From contig DAHWKL010000001.1 of assembly GCA_027343665.1 (NCBI GenBank), positions 254,783-313,293 on the forward strand: a DNA stretch of 58,511 nucleotides, in the 5' to 3' direction. Shown piece after piece: positions 35,235 to 42,736 of the stretch. The notes under the pieces were generated by a model. It made no database searches and was not told where the DNA came from. It saw only the letters and a list, made by a program, of their open reading frames with translations. Every line of letters starts with the position of its first letter. Positions within the stretch are counted from its first letter, which is position 1. The position numbers and the translations under genes are program-made. The stretch is from an archaeon (GTDB taxonomy: Archaea > Nanobdellota > Nanobdellia > Pacearchaeales > GW2011-AR1).

Positions 35235-36023
35235 TTATTTCTTCCTGAAATAGAAATAAGTCGCGATGAGGCCGATCATGAAAAGTATTATCCCTATCCA
35301 ATTCTGGTTCGAATCGCTCACTATCCTTATCGCATTGCCTGTGAAATTCGGGGAAAGGAAAAATATTGCTCCAAGAAGCCCGAGAACAGCCGCTGCAGAC
35401 TCGGCCTTCCTCTCAAGCCCCGAGGATGGTTTCATCCTGTCAGGGATCTTTTCTATGGAGCCCATCCATTCCCTGTAACCTTTTTCAGAAAGTATCCTGT
35501 GCTTCAGATTGTATTTTCCCAGAAAATCATTGAGGCCTCTGAATGAGAAATCACGGTAATCCACATTGCTCAGCGAAAGATCGCTTGAATCTATATTCTC
35601 AAGCTCTTTTGAATCTTCTCTCAGGCTTTTCATGGTATATCCACTCCCTGAAATCTTCGGAGTATCATTTGTCTTCGAGAAAACATTGTACCCAAGGATT
35701 TTTCCCGTGTCTTTATCCCTCACAGCGACGGCAAGACCGTCCTCGTACGGGTTCGAGATAAATTCCTGCATGTCTTCAGAAAGCGGGATGGCATTTTTGT
35801 CAGCTCCGCCGAAATTTGTCTTTATCCTCGTGTAATGTCTTCCCCTGCTTTCATTTATGAGAGCCCTGACTTTGTACATGTCGTCGGAAACAGACGAAAG
35901 GCCTGATTCACCTGTCACTTCGACAGGCTCTTTCCCACCGTATTTTATGAAAGAATGCCCCCTTTTATGATCCGTCCTCTCAATCACCTCTTTTGAGCTT
36001 CTTCTTCTCCCTGAATGCGCCAT
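35235..36023 (-). CDS. Unknown protein with C-terminal double membrane segment
   Basis: The 262-residue protein has a long basic, polar cytoplasmic-looking N-terminal part and a C-terminal membrane region: one helix in AAAVLGLLGAIFFLSP, a short FTGNAIRIVSDSN loop, and a second in WIGIILFMIGLIATYFYF ending RKK. This kind of tail, with TGN between two helices, recurs in DPANN proteins as far as I recall, and could be a shared anchor. It converges on the GH15 gene with a 2-base gap. No enzyme motif seen. Confidence 0.65.
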   Translation of the reverse strand: MAHSGRRRSSKEVIERTDHKRGHSFIKYGGKEPVEVTGESGLSSVSDDMYKVRALINESRGRHYTRIKTNFGGADKNAIPLSEDMQEFISNPYEDGLAVAVRDKDTGKILGYNVFSKTNDTPKISGSGYTMKSLREDSKELENIDSSDLSLSNVDYRDFSFRGLNDFLGKYNLKHRILSEKGYREWMGSIEKIPDRMKPSSGLERKAESAAAVLGLLGAIFFLSPNFTGNAIRIVSDSNQNWIGIILFMIGLIATYFYFRKK

Positions 36024-36105
36024 ATTTTAGATAAAATTTCTGGATTTAAATAAATATCCAAGATATCTCACAAATCCTTAAATACCATTTTCCGATTTTT
36101 ATGAG

Positions 36106-36396
36106 ATGGAGCTCTCTGAACTCGCTTACGAGAACGGCACTTATTACAGGATAAAAGAGGTCACAGAATCCGCTTTCAAAGTGAGAAGAGAGAAAGAAAA
36201 AGTCGAAGTGAAAAAACTCGGCTACCCCCAATTTCTCGAATACCATCTTGACGGTCCGCCAAAGAAAATAGGAGAACTCATGAAAGGCATGTCCAACTTC
36301 CCGAGCGACGCGAACGCTTATCTTATGGGCAGCCCGACAACAGTGAAGGACATGAGATGCTACATACCTGTCGAGTTTTACATTATAATCGGATGA
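36106..36396 (+). CDS. Unknown 96-residue protein
   Basis: A small soluble, charged protein with a basic segment (VRREKEKVEVKKLGYPQF) and a conserved-looking GSPTTVKDMRCYIPVEFYIIIG end. A TATA-like CCTTAAATACC lies about 27 bases before ATG 36106. It is upstream of lysS but separated by its own promoter region. Function unknown. Confidence 0.6.
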   Translation: MELSELAYENGTYYRIKEVTESAFKVRREKEKVEVKKLGYPQFLEYHLDGPPKKIGELMKGMSNFPSDANAYLMGSPTTVKDMRCYIPVEFYIIIG

Positions 36397-36450
36397 GTTG
36401 GCGGGCCCAAACCCCAATAAAAATATAAACTACATTTTTCTCATGATTTG

Positions 36451-37950
36451 ATGGGACGTGAAGAGCAAATTGTTGAAGAGAGGATAAGGAAAGTCAATGA
36501 AATAAGGAATTCAGGGATGAACCCATACCCCGACAGGTTCCCTCTTCATGAGAAAAGGAACTGGTCGCAGGAGATAAAAGAGAAATATTCAAAACTCAAA
36601 GCTGAAGAGAAATCGAAGTCTTCAGAGATAGTCGCCGGGAGAGTGATGACTATGAGGGATTTCGGCAAGATCTCTTTCGTGACCCTGCAGGACCTTCACG
36701 GGACGATACAACTCGTATTCCAGAAAGACGAGACTCCAAAAGAAGTTCTTGAACTTTTCAAAAAGACCGACGCGGGAGATATCGTAGGCGCCAAAGGAAA
36801 TCCCTTGAAGACAAAGACAGGCGAGATCTCTGTTCTTGTGAAGGAATTTTATATACTCACTAAATCTATACTCCCTCTCCCTGACAAGCACAAAGGCCTC
36901 AAAGATGAAGATGAGAGACTGAGAAAAAGATATCTTGACATAATAATGAATGAAGACGTGAAAGAGATATTTTTGAAAAAGCAGGTCTTCTGGTCGGCAA
37001 TGAGGAACTTTCTGCTGAATAAGGGCTTCCTTGAAGTTGAGACGCCTGTCCTTGAGAATTCCGCCGGCGGAGCGGCGGCGACCCCTTTCTCGACTCATCA
37101 TAATGCGCTCGATATGAATGTCTACCTCAGGATATCAATGGGAGAGCTCTGGCAGAAGAAACTCCTTGTCGCGGGCTACGAGAAGACATTCGAGATAGGA
37201 AGGCAGTTCAGGAACGAAGGGATGGACGCAGAGCACTTGCAGGATTACACGCAGATGGAGTTCTATTGGGGATACGCGAACTATGAAGACGGGATGAAAC
37301 TAGTCGAAGAGATGTACAAAGAGATTGCAAAAGCTGTCCTCGGGACCCTGAAGTTCGAAAGAGCGGGGCACAAGATAGATCTATCTAAAAAATGGGTCAA
37401 TTATGATTTCGAGTCTCTCATAAAAGAGAAGACAGGTATAGAAATCTACGAAGCGGACAGCGGGAAGATAATAAAGAAACTCAACGAGCTCAAGGTCGAG
37501 TTCGATCCTAATGTAGAGAAATGGAGACTAGTAGACGCTCTCTGGAAATATTGCCGTAAGCAATTGAGCGGTCCCGGATTCCTGACTGGACAGCCTGTTG
37601 AACTAGCGCCTCTGGCTAAAAGAAACCCAAAAGACCCGAGAAAAGTGGAGCAGTTCCAGGTTATACTCGCGGGAAGCGAAGTAGGAAACGGATATTCAGA
37701 ACTTAATGACCCGATGGATCAGGAAGAGAGATTCATCGAGCAGAGGAAACTGGGTGAAAAAGGTGACAGCGAAGCTATGGAGCACGACGTGTCATTTGTT
37801 GAAGCATTGAAATACGGTATGCCTCCGGCGTGCGGATTCGGCGTCTCGGAGAGATTGTTCAGCTTTCTCATGGACAGGCCGATAAGAGAATGCGTCGTGT
37901 TTCCGCTGATGAAACCCGTCGATACAGAACCGCAGGATAAAAAGAAATAA
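36451..37950 (+). CDS. lysS: Lysyl-tRNA synthetase, class II
   Basis: The 499-residue enzyme charges tRNA-Lys. It has an N-terminal OB-fold anticodon-binding domain (IVAGRVMTMRDFGKISFVTL) and the class II core: motif 1 in FLLNKGFLEVETPVL, motif 2 with KTFEIGRQFRNEGMDAEH, and motif 3 with GFGVSERLFSFLMDRPIRE. Many archaea use the unrelated class I LysRS, so this bacterial/eukaryal-type enzyme is notable. The start is ATG 36451, about 25 bases after AAAATATAAAC. It is the last ordinary gene before the island. Confidence 0.95.
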   Translation: MGREEQIVEERIRKVNEIRNSGMNPYPDRFPLHEKRNWSQEIKEKYSKLKAEEKSKSSEIVAGRVMTMRDFGKISFVTLQDLHGTIQLVFQKDETPKEVLELFKKTDAGDIVGAKGNPLKTKTGEISVLVKEFYILTKSILPLPDKHKGLKDEDERLRKRYLDIIMNEDVKEIFLKKQVFWSAMRNFLLNKGFLEVETPVLENSAGGAAATPFSTHHNALDMNVYLRISMGELWQKKLLVAGYEKTFEIGRQFRNEGMDAEHLQDYTQMEFYWGYANYEDGMKLVEEMYKEIAKAVLGTLKFERAGHKIDLSKKWVNYDFESLIKEKTGIEIYEADSGKIIKKLNELKVEFDPNVEKWRLVDALWKYCRKQLSGPGFLTGQPVELAPLAKRNPKDPRKVEQFQVILAGSEVGNGYSELNDPMDQEERFIEQRKLGEKGDSEAMEHDVSFVEALKYGMPPACGFGVSERLFSFLMDRPIRECVVFPLMKPVDTEPQDKKK

Positions 37951-38060
37951 GGTTGAATCGATGGGATGAGGGCTGTGGGGAAGAAGAGAAAGGGAGATGT
38001 TATACGAATTTACAATTATGTGAGATAGGGAGGGGGAGATAAATTTTTATGAAGGCATAA

Positions 38061-38105
38061 ATTTATATATCTCTTTAGGGTACTATTTGTATACTATTTG
38101 TACCC
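38061..38105 (+). promoter_or_regulatory. Promoter with tandem operator before the RHH-methylase pair
   Basis: A TATA-like ATTTATATAT (38061-38070) is followed by two perfect, adjacent 11-base copies of TACTATTTGTA (38081-38091 and 38092-38102). The pair is framed by GGGTAC (38078-38083) and its reverse complement GTACCC (38100-38105), ending at the ATG of the 50-residue gene. The copies cover the predicted transcription start, ideal for autorepression. Confidence 0.6.
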
Positions 38106-38258
38106 ATGGAAAAGAAAGTTAGAATAAGAACGGATTTGCTTAAGCTAATAAAAAAGGTAAGGACAAAATCTACGCCAAACAAAGTTAGGTACACGTCCGA
38201 CAAACAATTTGTTGAGATTGCAGTAATGAATTTACTTAAAGAGGAGAAGGTAATATGA
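38106..38258 (+). CDS. Small RHH-like (ribbon-helix-helix) DNA-binding protein
   Basis: This 50-residue protein has a basic N-terminal strand (KVRIRTDLLKLIKKVR), a turn, and a helix (TSDKQFVEIAVMNLLKEE) in the RHH/antitoxin-like pattern. Its stop overlaps the methylase start by 4 bases, so the two are coupled. The tandem 11-base repeats just before its ATG are a plausible binding site, suggesting that it controls the methylase gene. RHH assignment is by pattern only. Confidence 0.65.
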   Translation: MEKKVRIRTDLLKLIKKVRTKSTPNKVRYTSDKQFVEIAVMNLLKEEKVI

Positions 38259-38962
38259 AGAACCAGGAAGCCAAATTTAAGAAATTAAAAGAATTAGAAG
38301 ACAAGAAGATAGAGTTAAGTAGTGTCTGGAATTTTGGTAAGAGGGGAAAGGGCTTTGGTTCCCATATCTTCCACGGAAACTGCATCCCCCAGGTAGTGGA
38401 GCAATGTATTTTGAGGTACAGCAAGATGGGGGATGTTATTCTTGATAGCATGGCCGGCTCTGGAACAACCTTGGATGTAGCAAAAAATCTAAATCGCAAA
38501 TGCTTAGCTTTTGATATAAATCCAACAAGAAGAGAAATAAGAAAGGCTGACTCAGAGCACTTACCTTTAAAGGATAACTCTATATCAATGATATTCATAC
38601 ATCTACCCTACTGGAATATGGTTAAATATTCTGATGAAAAAGAAGATTTAAGTAGAAAAAACCTGAAAGAGTTTTTTGAAAAATTGGAGAGAATATTTTT
38701 AGAACTAAGAAGAATTCTCAAAAAAGAGGGTCACATATGTGTGCTCGTCGGAGATAAAATTAAGGATGGGAGAAATATCCCCCTTTGTTTTGAGACTTAT
38801 AATTTAATGTCAAAATATTTTACATACCAGGACTATGCTGTCAAGATTACAATAAACTCAAATAGTGTGATTAATAGGGGAAGAGTTATCCTAGCAGAAC
38901 TAGCTTGGAATAACTTATTAAAACCGACTCATGATCTATTATTCGTCTTCAGAAAGAATTGA
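38255..38962 (+). CDS. DNA (N4/N6) methyltransferase-like protein
   Basis: The 235-residue protein has the SAM motif as ILDSMAGSGTTLDVAKNL and a motif IV-like IHLPYWNMVKYSD, where the usual HPPY/DPPY is changed to HLPY. The segment preceding motif I (HGNCIPQVVEQCILRYSKMG) and the later LRRILKKEGHICVLVGD fit the N6/N4 methylase family. It could protect the element's DNA or be a weakened enzyme. It follows the RHH gene (4-base overlap) and converges on the Ntn-hydrolase gene, overlapping by 24 bases. Confidence 0.78.
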   Translation: MKNQEAKFKKLKELEDKKIELSSVWNFGKRGKGFGSHIFHGNCIPQVVEQCILRYSKMGDVILDSMAGSGTTLDVAKNLNRKCLAFDINPTRREIRKADSEHLPLKDNSISMIFIHLPYWNMVKYSDEKEDLSRKNLKEFFEKLERIFLELRRILKKEGHICVLVGDKIKDGRNIPLCFETYNLMSKYFTYQDYAVKITINSNSVINRGRVILAELAWNNLLKPTHDLLFVFRKN

Positions 38963-39637
38963 GCTAGACTCCATTATGCTCACTAAGTCCCTCTGTTCTA
39001 TCCTTTCCACGTAAATTTTTTCATCGGTCTCGCTTACACCATACTCGGTTATTGAAACAAGATGCATCTTTCCACCTGATTCTCCATCTATTTTCTCTGT
39101 GTCATACAAACATTGCACTATCAATTCAGTCATCTTCTCTGAGGATAAAGAATACTCATCATACTTTTTACTAAAGAGGTAGTTTGAAATGTCATTTTTC
39201 CCCACGATCGCATATTCTCTTTCTTCTCCGACAAAAAACCAGTCATCTCTGGTGATGGTAAAGATTCGCGGGATAGAATTCTTGCCCTCATTATCTTTAT
39301 CAAGGCCTGCTAAAATAAAGTATAATCTTGGGGAGTTTTTCATAAGAGATATATTCATAGAGTACGGTTCATATTCTTTCCTACAAAATTTGTTAAATTT
39401 CTTACTTATGACACTCACGGTATCATCTGGTTTAACATCTTTCTTGAATTCTTCTAAAAGACGTACACTAGCTTGAGAATCTCCTGCAATTAGAAGGCAT
39501 GAATAGTCATTAAGTTTAATTAACTTGTCTGTCGCATCTCGAATATATCTTGCGCCTACCCCATCCGTAGATATAGACCTACTGTCCGAGCCTAAGACAA
39601 GTCCATCTTTGCATTTCGAGGCGATTATTAGAGTCAT
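38939..39637 (-). CDS. Proteasome-beta-like Ntn hydrolase
   Basis: The 232-residue protein begins Met-Thr-LIIASKCKDGLVLGSDSRS, closely following the proteasome beta pattern of an N-terminal Thr nucleophile and an Asp at position 17 (numbering Thr as 1). A Lys37 in DKLIKL, followed by CLLIAGDSQASVRLLEEF, matches the catalytic Lys33 region and its following strand. The start at 39637 makes a 4-base ATGA overlap with the upstream ParB gene, so Met removal alone exposes Thr1 with no propeptide. It is last in the five-gene operon. Similarity to the HslV/beta superfamily is clear by motif; substrate and oligomer are unknown. Confidence 0.8.
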   Translation of the reverse strand: MTLIIASKCKDGLVLGSDSRSISTDGVGARYIRDATDKLIKLNDYSCLLIAGDSQASVRLLEEFKKDVKPDDTVSVISKKFNKFCRKEYEPYSMNISLMKNSPRLYFILAGLDKDNEGKNSIPRIFTITRDDWFFVGEEREYAIVGKNDISNYLFSKKYDEYSLSSEKMTELIVQCLYDTEKIDGESGGKMHLVSITEYGVSETDEKIYVERIEQRDLVSIMESSSILSEDE

Positions 39638-40200
39638 TTTTTGTTTTCCAACCATGGAAATATAATTTTATTTACAATGAATTTTTCTGGACTCTCCCCA
39701 AACCTATCTGCTTCCTTCTTTAATCTTTGATAATCTTCTTTTTTTAGGGGGATAACTGTTAGATTAACTTTTTCTATTTCTAATCGCGAACTTTTAAATT
39801 TTCTTACATAATCCTCTACATCCATCTTTGGATTTTTCCTATAGATTCTAACTATATCTCTCGCATTATGCGCATCTAAGCCTGCAACGGCTTTAGCAAC
39901 TTTTATTTGAGATTCTTTATCTTTTATGCCCTCTATTCTCCAAGCAACTTCGTGCTTCAGACGTTCTTCCTTGACCATACCTTGCACTTCTTTTGGCAGA
40001 TTTAATAATTTCAGAGTTTCTCTGACTGTTTCAGGGGATAAGCCCAACTTTTTTGCTAATTCGACATAAGAACCATAATGTTCACTCAATTTTTTTAATA
40101 GGTTTGCAAGGTATATCCAATCATGGACCTTCTTCTTTTTTCCTCTAAAATTTGCATATAAAATTGCAATTATCTTTTCTTCATCAAATTCATTTTTCAT
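39634..40200 (-). CDS. ParB-like HTH protein lacking the N-terminal CTPase domain
   Basis: This 188-residue protein matches only the central ParB/KorB helix-turn-helix region (VELAKKLGLSPETVRETLKL, then LPKEVQGMVKEERLKHEVAW) and has a C-terminal RHH-like segment (around VNLTVIPLKKEDYQRLKKEA). The N-terminal GxRR/ENxQR nucleotide-binding module found in its neighbour is absent. It overlaps full ParB upstream and the Ntn hydrolase downstream by 4 bases each. Probably DNA binding and possibly a partner of the longer ParB. Confidence 0.8.
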   Translation of the reverse strand: MKNEFDEEKIIAILYANFRGKKKKVHDWIYLANLLKKLSEHYGSYVELAKKLGLSPETVRETLKLLNLPKEVQGMVKEERLKHEVAWRIEGIKDKESQIKVAKAVAGLDAHNARDIVRIYRKNPKMDVEDYVRKFKSSRLEIEKVNLTVIPLKKEDYQRLKKEADRFGESPEKFIVNKIIFPWLENKK

Positions 40201-41045
40201 TCGGAAGTCCTTGAGATATAATCCTCAATTATTTGTTTAATTAAATCTCCTAGGGGAATGCCTTTTTTGTGTCCATGTGCTCTTGCTATTTCCTCCGCCC
40301 TTGTTTCTAAACTCTTTAGAGTATCTGGGTCAAATGAAACAGTGATTTGATATTCTTTAACCGATTTTTTGGAATCTTCTATAATCTCTTCAGTAGTAGC
40401 TTGAGGCTTTTTTCTCGCGATGTTTAATGCCCTTTCCCAGGTGGACTTTGGAACTTTTGAGGTATACTCTGCTATTTTTTCAATTTTACTTGCGTCGGGC
40501 CAAAAAGCAGTAGTAATTTTATAAGCGGCATCACGTGAAATTTTATCCTCTTCCACCATCTCCCTAACTTTCTCGGGGATCAACCTATACCCTAAATATT
40601 TGGTAACAGTTTCGTACGAAACTCCTATCTCCTTCGAAATTTTATCTATCCTTTCCTTTTCTGTACCCGTATAAGACTTATATAGATCATCACAAACTTT
40701 TATTGTATCCCCATAGGGCAAATCTCTTCTTTGCACATTTTCAGTAAAAGAAAGTATTTTCTTTGACAGGGGGTCAAGACCATTAACAATAATAGCAGGG
40801 ATTGTTTTTTCCCCAAGAGCTTGAAAAGCTAAAAATCTTCTTTGTCCTGCTATAAGTTCGAACCGCCCATTTTTTGGCATTAAGACTACTGGGTGTATTA
40901 AACCTATCCTTTGTATGCTAGTTTTTAATTCTTCTAAATTCGATCGTTGTTTCTCGGTTCTAACATTATGCTCTTCTGATACTTCTATGAGCCCAAGCTG
41001 AACTTCCTTAATTTCTCTCTTTGTAATTTTGCTCTCAACTACCAT
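40197..41045 (-). CDS. ParB-family protein (CTPase-type N-domain plus HTH)
   Basis: The 282-residue protein has a ParB N-domain: IHPVVLMPKNGRFELIAGQR with the GQRR motif (67-70) and the ENVQRRDLP motif (102-110) that bind CTP in characterised ParB proteins. An HTH follows (ISKEIGVSYETVTKYLGYRL, 136-155). The C-terminal 50 residues (YQITVSFDPDTLKSL to EDYISR) look like an RHH dimerisation or DNA-binding unit. No ParA ATPase is nearby. It is the third gene of the reverse-strand operon. Confidence 0.88.
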   Translation of the reverse strand: MVVESKITKREIKEVQLGLIEVSEEHNVRTEKQRSNLEELKTSIQRIGLIHPVVLMPKNGRFELIAGQRRFLAFQALGEKTIPAIIVNGLDPLSKKILSFTENVQRRDLPYGDTIKVCDDLYKSYTGTEKERIDKISKEIGVSYETVTKYLGYRLIPEKVREMVEEDKISRDAAYKITTAFWPDASKIEKIAEYTSKVPKSTWERALNIARKKPQATTEEIIEDSKKSVKEYQITVSFDPDTLKSLETRAEEIARAHGHKKGIPLGDLIKQIIEDYISRTSE

Positions 41046-41290
41046 ATTAAATTATGCTCCTTTTCCCATTTAGTTCGTAAGCCCCTCATCTCTTCAGCAC
41101 TTATCTGCCCATTTCGAAACATTAGAGTTAGCTCTTTCATATAATCAAGAAGCCTCCTTATTTTAATATCTTTCTCTTTCTTCTCATTAACCTTTAGATT
41201 ATATTCTTCAATTGAAGAGATATTATGCTTTATTACGACATGGCTTAAAAAATCCGTAAACCCTTTATCACATAATTCACAAATTGCCAT
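41039..41290 (-). CDS. Small C2H2 zinc-finger protein
   Basis: The 83-residue protein opens with CELC (Cys4, Cys7) and HVVIKH (His17, His22), a CX2CX9HX4H finger of MucR/Ros-like appearance followed by ISSIEEYN, then a charged helical C-terminus. It is probably a DNA-binding regulator. It overlaps parB by 7 bases and starts 1 base after the GIY-YIG gene, so it belongs to the same transcript. Small zinc fingers of this kind are common in archaeal viruses and plasmids. Confidence 0.78.
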   Translation of the reverse strand: MAICELCDKGFTDFLSHVVIKHNISSIEEYNLKVNEKKEKDIKIRRLLDYMKELTLMFRNGQISAEEMRGLRTKWEKEHNLIW

Positions 41291-41291
41291 T

Positions 41292-42134
41292 TTACAATTT
41301 CTTCCAATTTGAGTTTACAATTTTGTAACCTTCAAGGTTAAGACTAGGATATTTTTTATCATTCTTCAAGATTGATGCAATAGTTCTTATGGTGTGGTCT
41401 TCAATTCTTTCCAGGATATTGGAGTATTCAGGTCTTACAATATCATATTTGAAGAGGTCCCAGTCTCCAGGCATACCCTGGTGATCCCTTCCAGGTTTTA
41501 CACGCTGGCCTAAAACATTTGCTTTTCCAATGTATATAAATTTCTTCTTTGTATTCACAAGATAATAAATCACATTAACAGCATTAACATGCTTTTTGAA
41601 TTCTTGAACCTTCATCCAATTTGTGCTCCTAGAGATTAAATATTCTTTATCTTTAGCAAACATCCATCCAAAAACATTTTCTTCTGTGAGCCTTCTGAAA
41701 AGAGCATTCCATTCGTTTTCAATTTTAATGAAAACCTCTGCCTTAATTGTCTTTGAGTCTATTGGAGAAAATAAAATTGCCTCTTGGGATTCTTTAGTTC
41801 TAAAGTGACCACCAACTTTTTTATTTTCGACATCAAAAATTTCTTTTTGACTTTTTAGGATGATATAACTTTGAATAAAAGTCTTCCTAAGCTTTTGTAA
41901 AAAATTATTATTCCCATTCCAGAGAATCTGATGAACTGCGGGATAATTCTTTCTTCCCACATTACGCAATCTTACAGGGTATTTTTTATTATCCCAAACA
42001 ATATTGACTATCCTTGATGAACCTGCTTCCACGGGTTGGCCTGCTTCAAACTCCTTAATGAAATTTTTAGGAACGGTAAACCCCCATTCCATCATAGATC
42101 GGTCTATCTTCTTGCAATAAGGCTTATACGCCAT
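41292..42134 (-). CDS. GIY-YIG nuclease-like protein with N-terminal unknown domain
   Basis: The 280-residue protein has a C-terminal GIY-YIG-like domain from about residue 186: IYYLV (188-192), FIYIGK (199-204), an Arg in GQRV (211) and a Glu-rich helix ERIEDHTIR (242-250) supplying the likely metal-binding Glu. The first 180 residues show no known domain and may recognise DNA. It is the first gene of the island operon, with a TATA-like CTAAATATG about 25 bases before ATG 42134. Cleavage target unknown; a restriction or homing-type role is conceivable next to the methylase. Confidence 0.78.
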   Translation of the reverse strand: MAYKPYCKKIDRSMMEWGFTVPKNFIKEFEAGQPVEAGSSRIVNIVWDNKKYPVRLRNVGRKNYPAVHQILWNGNNNFLQKLRKTFIQSYIILKSQKEIFDVENKKVGGHFRTKESQEAILFSPIDSKTIKAEVFIKIENEWNALFRRLTEENVFGWMFAKDKEYLISRSTNWMKVQEFKKHVNAVNVIYYLVNTKKKFIYIGKANVLGQRVKPGRDHQGMPGDWDLFKYDIVRPEYSNILERIEDHTIRTIASILKNDKKYPSLNLEGYKIVNSNWKKL

Positions 42135-42169
42135 AGATCTTTTATTGATTGGAGCATATTTAGATCTTT
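42134..42169 (-). promoter_or_regulatory. Island operon promoter flanked by a repeated 9-mer
   Basis: The identical 9-mer TAGATCTTT (plus-strand reading) occurs at 42134-42142 and 42161-42169. Between them lies the TATA-like box (near 42157, reverse strand). One copy abuts the TATA box and the other covers the start codon, so both could be operator half-sites for a regulator such as the zinc-finger or ParB proteins of the same operon. Confidence 0.5.
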
Positions 42170-42223
42170 CTCACCCCCTCCTCACACAAAAACCCTTATA
42201 ATCATCATCTTCCTTGTCGCTTC

Positions 42224-42688
42224 ATGAAGATAGACTGGAAAATCCTCGTCGTGTCGGTCGTCGTCACTTTCGCTGTCGGGGCGGCGGGAAGCCTTTTCAC
42301 TTCGGGGAACACGAGCGGGGCGTGGTACAATTCGATAAAGCCCACCATCACTCCTCCCGGTTTCGTCTTTCCTATCGTGTGGAATATCCTTTTCCTTCTC
42401 ATAGCTATATCCCTTTACCTCGCATGGACAGCTTCTGGCAGGAAAGAGAGGCCTAAGGTCGCATGGGTCTTCGGGATAAATTTCTTCCTCAACATATTGT
42501 GGAGCGCGCTTTTCTTCACGCTCAAGATTCCTGTCGCATCATTTTTCGAGATAATCCTCCTCTGGGCATCCATACTCTCGATGATATTCATCACATGGAA
42601 GATAAGGAAAGCGTCTTCATGGCTTCTTGTCCCCTATCTAGCATGGGTCGCTTTCGCCGCAGTCCTGAACTTTTTGGTCGCTTTCTGA
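42224..42688 (+). CDS. tspO: TspO/MBR family membrane protein
   Basis: The 154-residue protein has five hydrophobic segments and the TspO signature WYNSIKPTITPPGFVFPIVW, NILFLLIAISLYLAW, and NFFLNILWSALFF. The family binds porphyrins and may take part in oxidative stress or tetrapyrrole handling. It is the first gene to the right of the island, and its GC content is distinctly higher than the island's. Start ATG 42224. Confidence 0.92.
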   Translation: MKIDWKILVVSVVVTFAVGAAGSLFTSGNTSGAWYNSIKPTITPPGFVFPIVWNILFLLIAISLYLAWTASGRKERPKVAWVFGINFFLNILWSALFFTLKIPVASFFEIILLWASILSMIFITWKIRKASSWLLVPYLAWVAFAAVLNFLVAF

Positions 42689-42736
42689 CTTTAATGCCCC
42701 GCAATAAATATAAACCCCGGATATGAATAAATCTTC

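Larger units (their letters stand above)
38019..42186. mobile_element. Putative integrated island (RHH-methylase / Ntn-ParB-ParB-ZnF-GIY-YIG)
   Basis: The region between lysS and tspO is clearly more AT-rich than both flanks and contains only genes typical of plasmids or viruses: an RHH-like protein, a DNA methylase, two ParB-type proteins, a C2H2 zinc finger, a GIY-YIG nuclease and a proteasome-beta-like hydrolase. The edges carry weak imperfect inverted repeats (TGTGAG...GAGGGGG at 38019-38036; the mirror ...CCCCCTCCTCACA ending 42186). No integrase, transposase or ParA is seen, so it may be a remnant, or mobilised in trans. Boundaries are approximate. Confidence 0.55.

Noticed and set aside
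36106-36450. Possible operon of the 96-residue protein with lysS
   Set aside because: An AAAATATAAAC promoter sits just before lysS at leaderless distance, so separate transcription is more likely.
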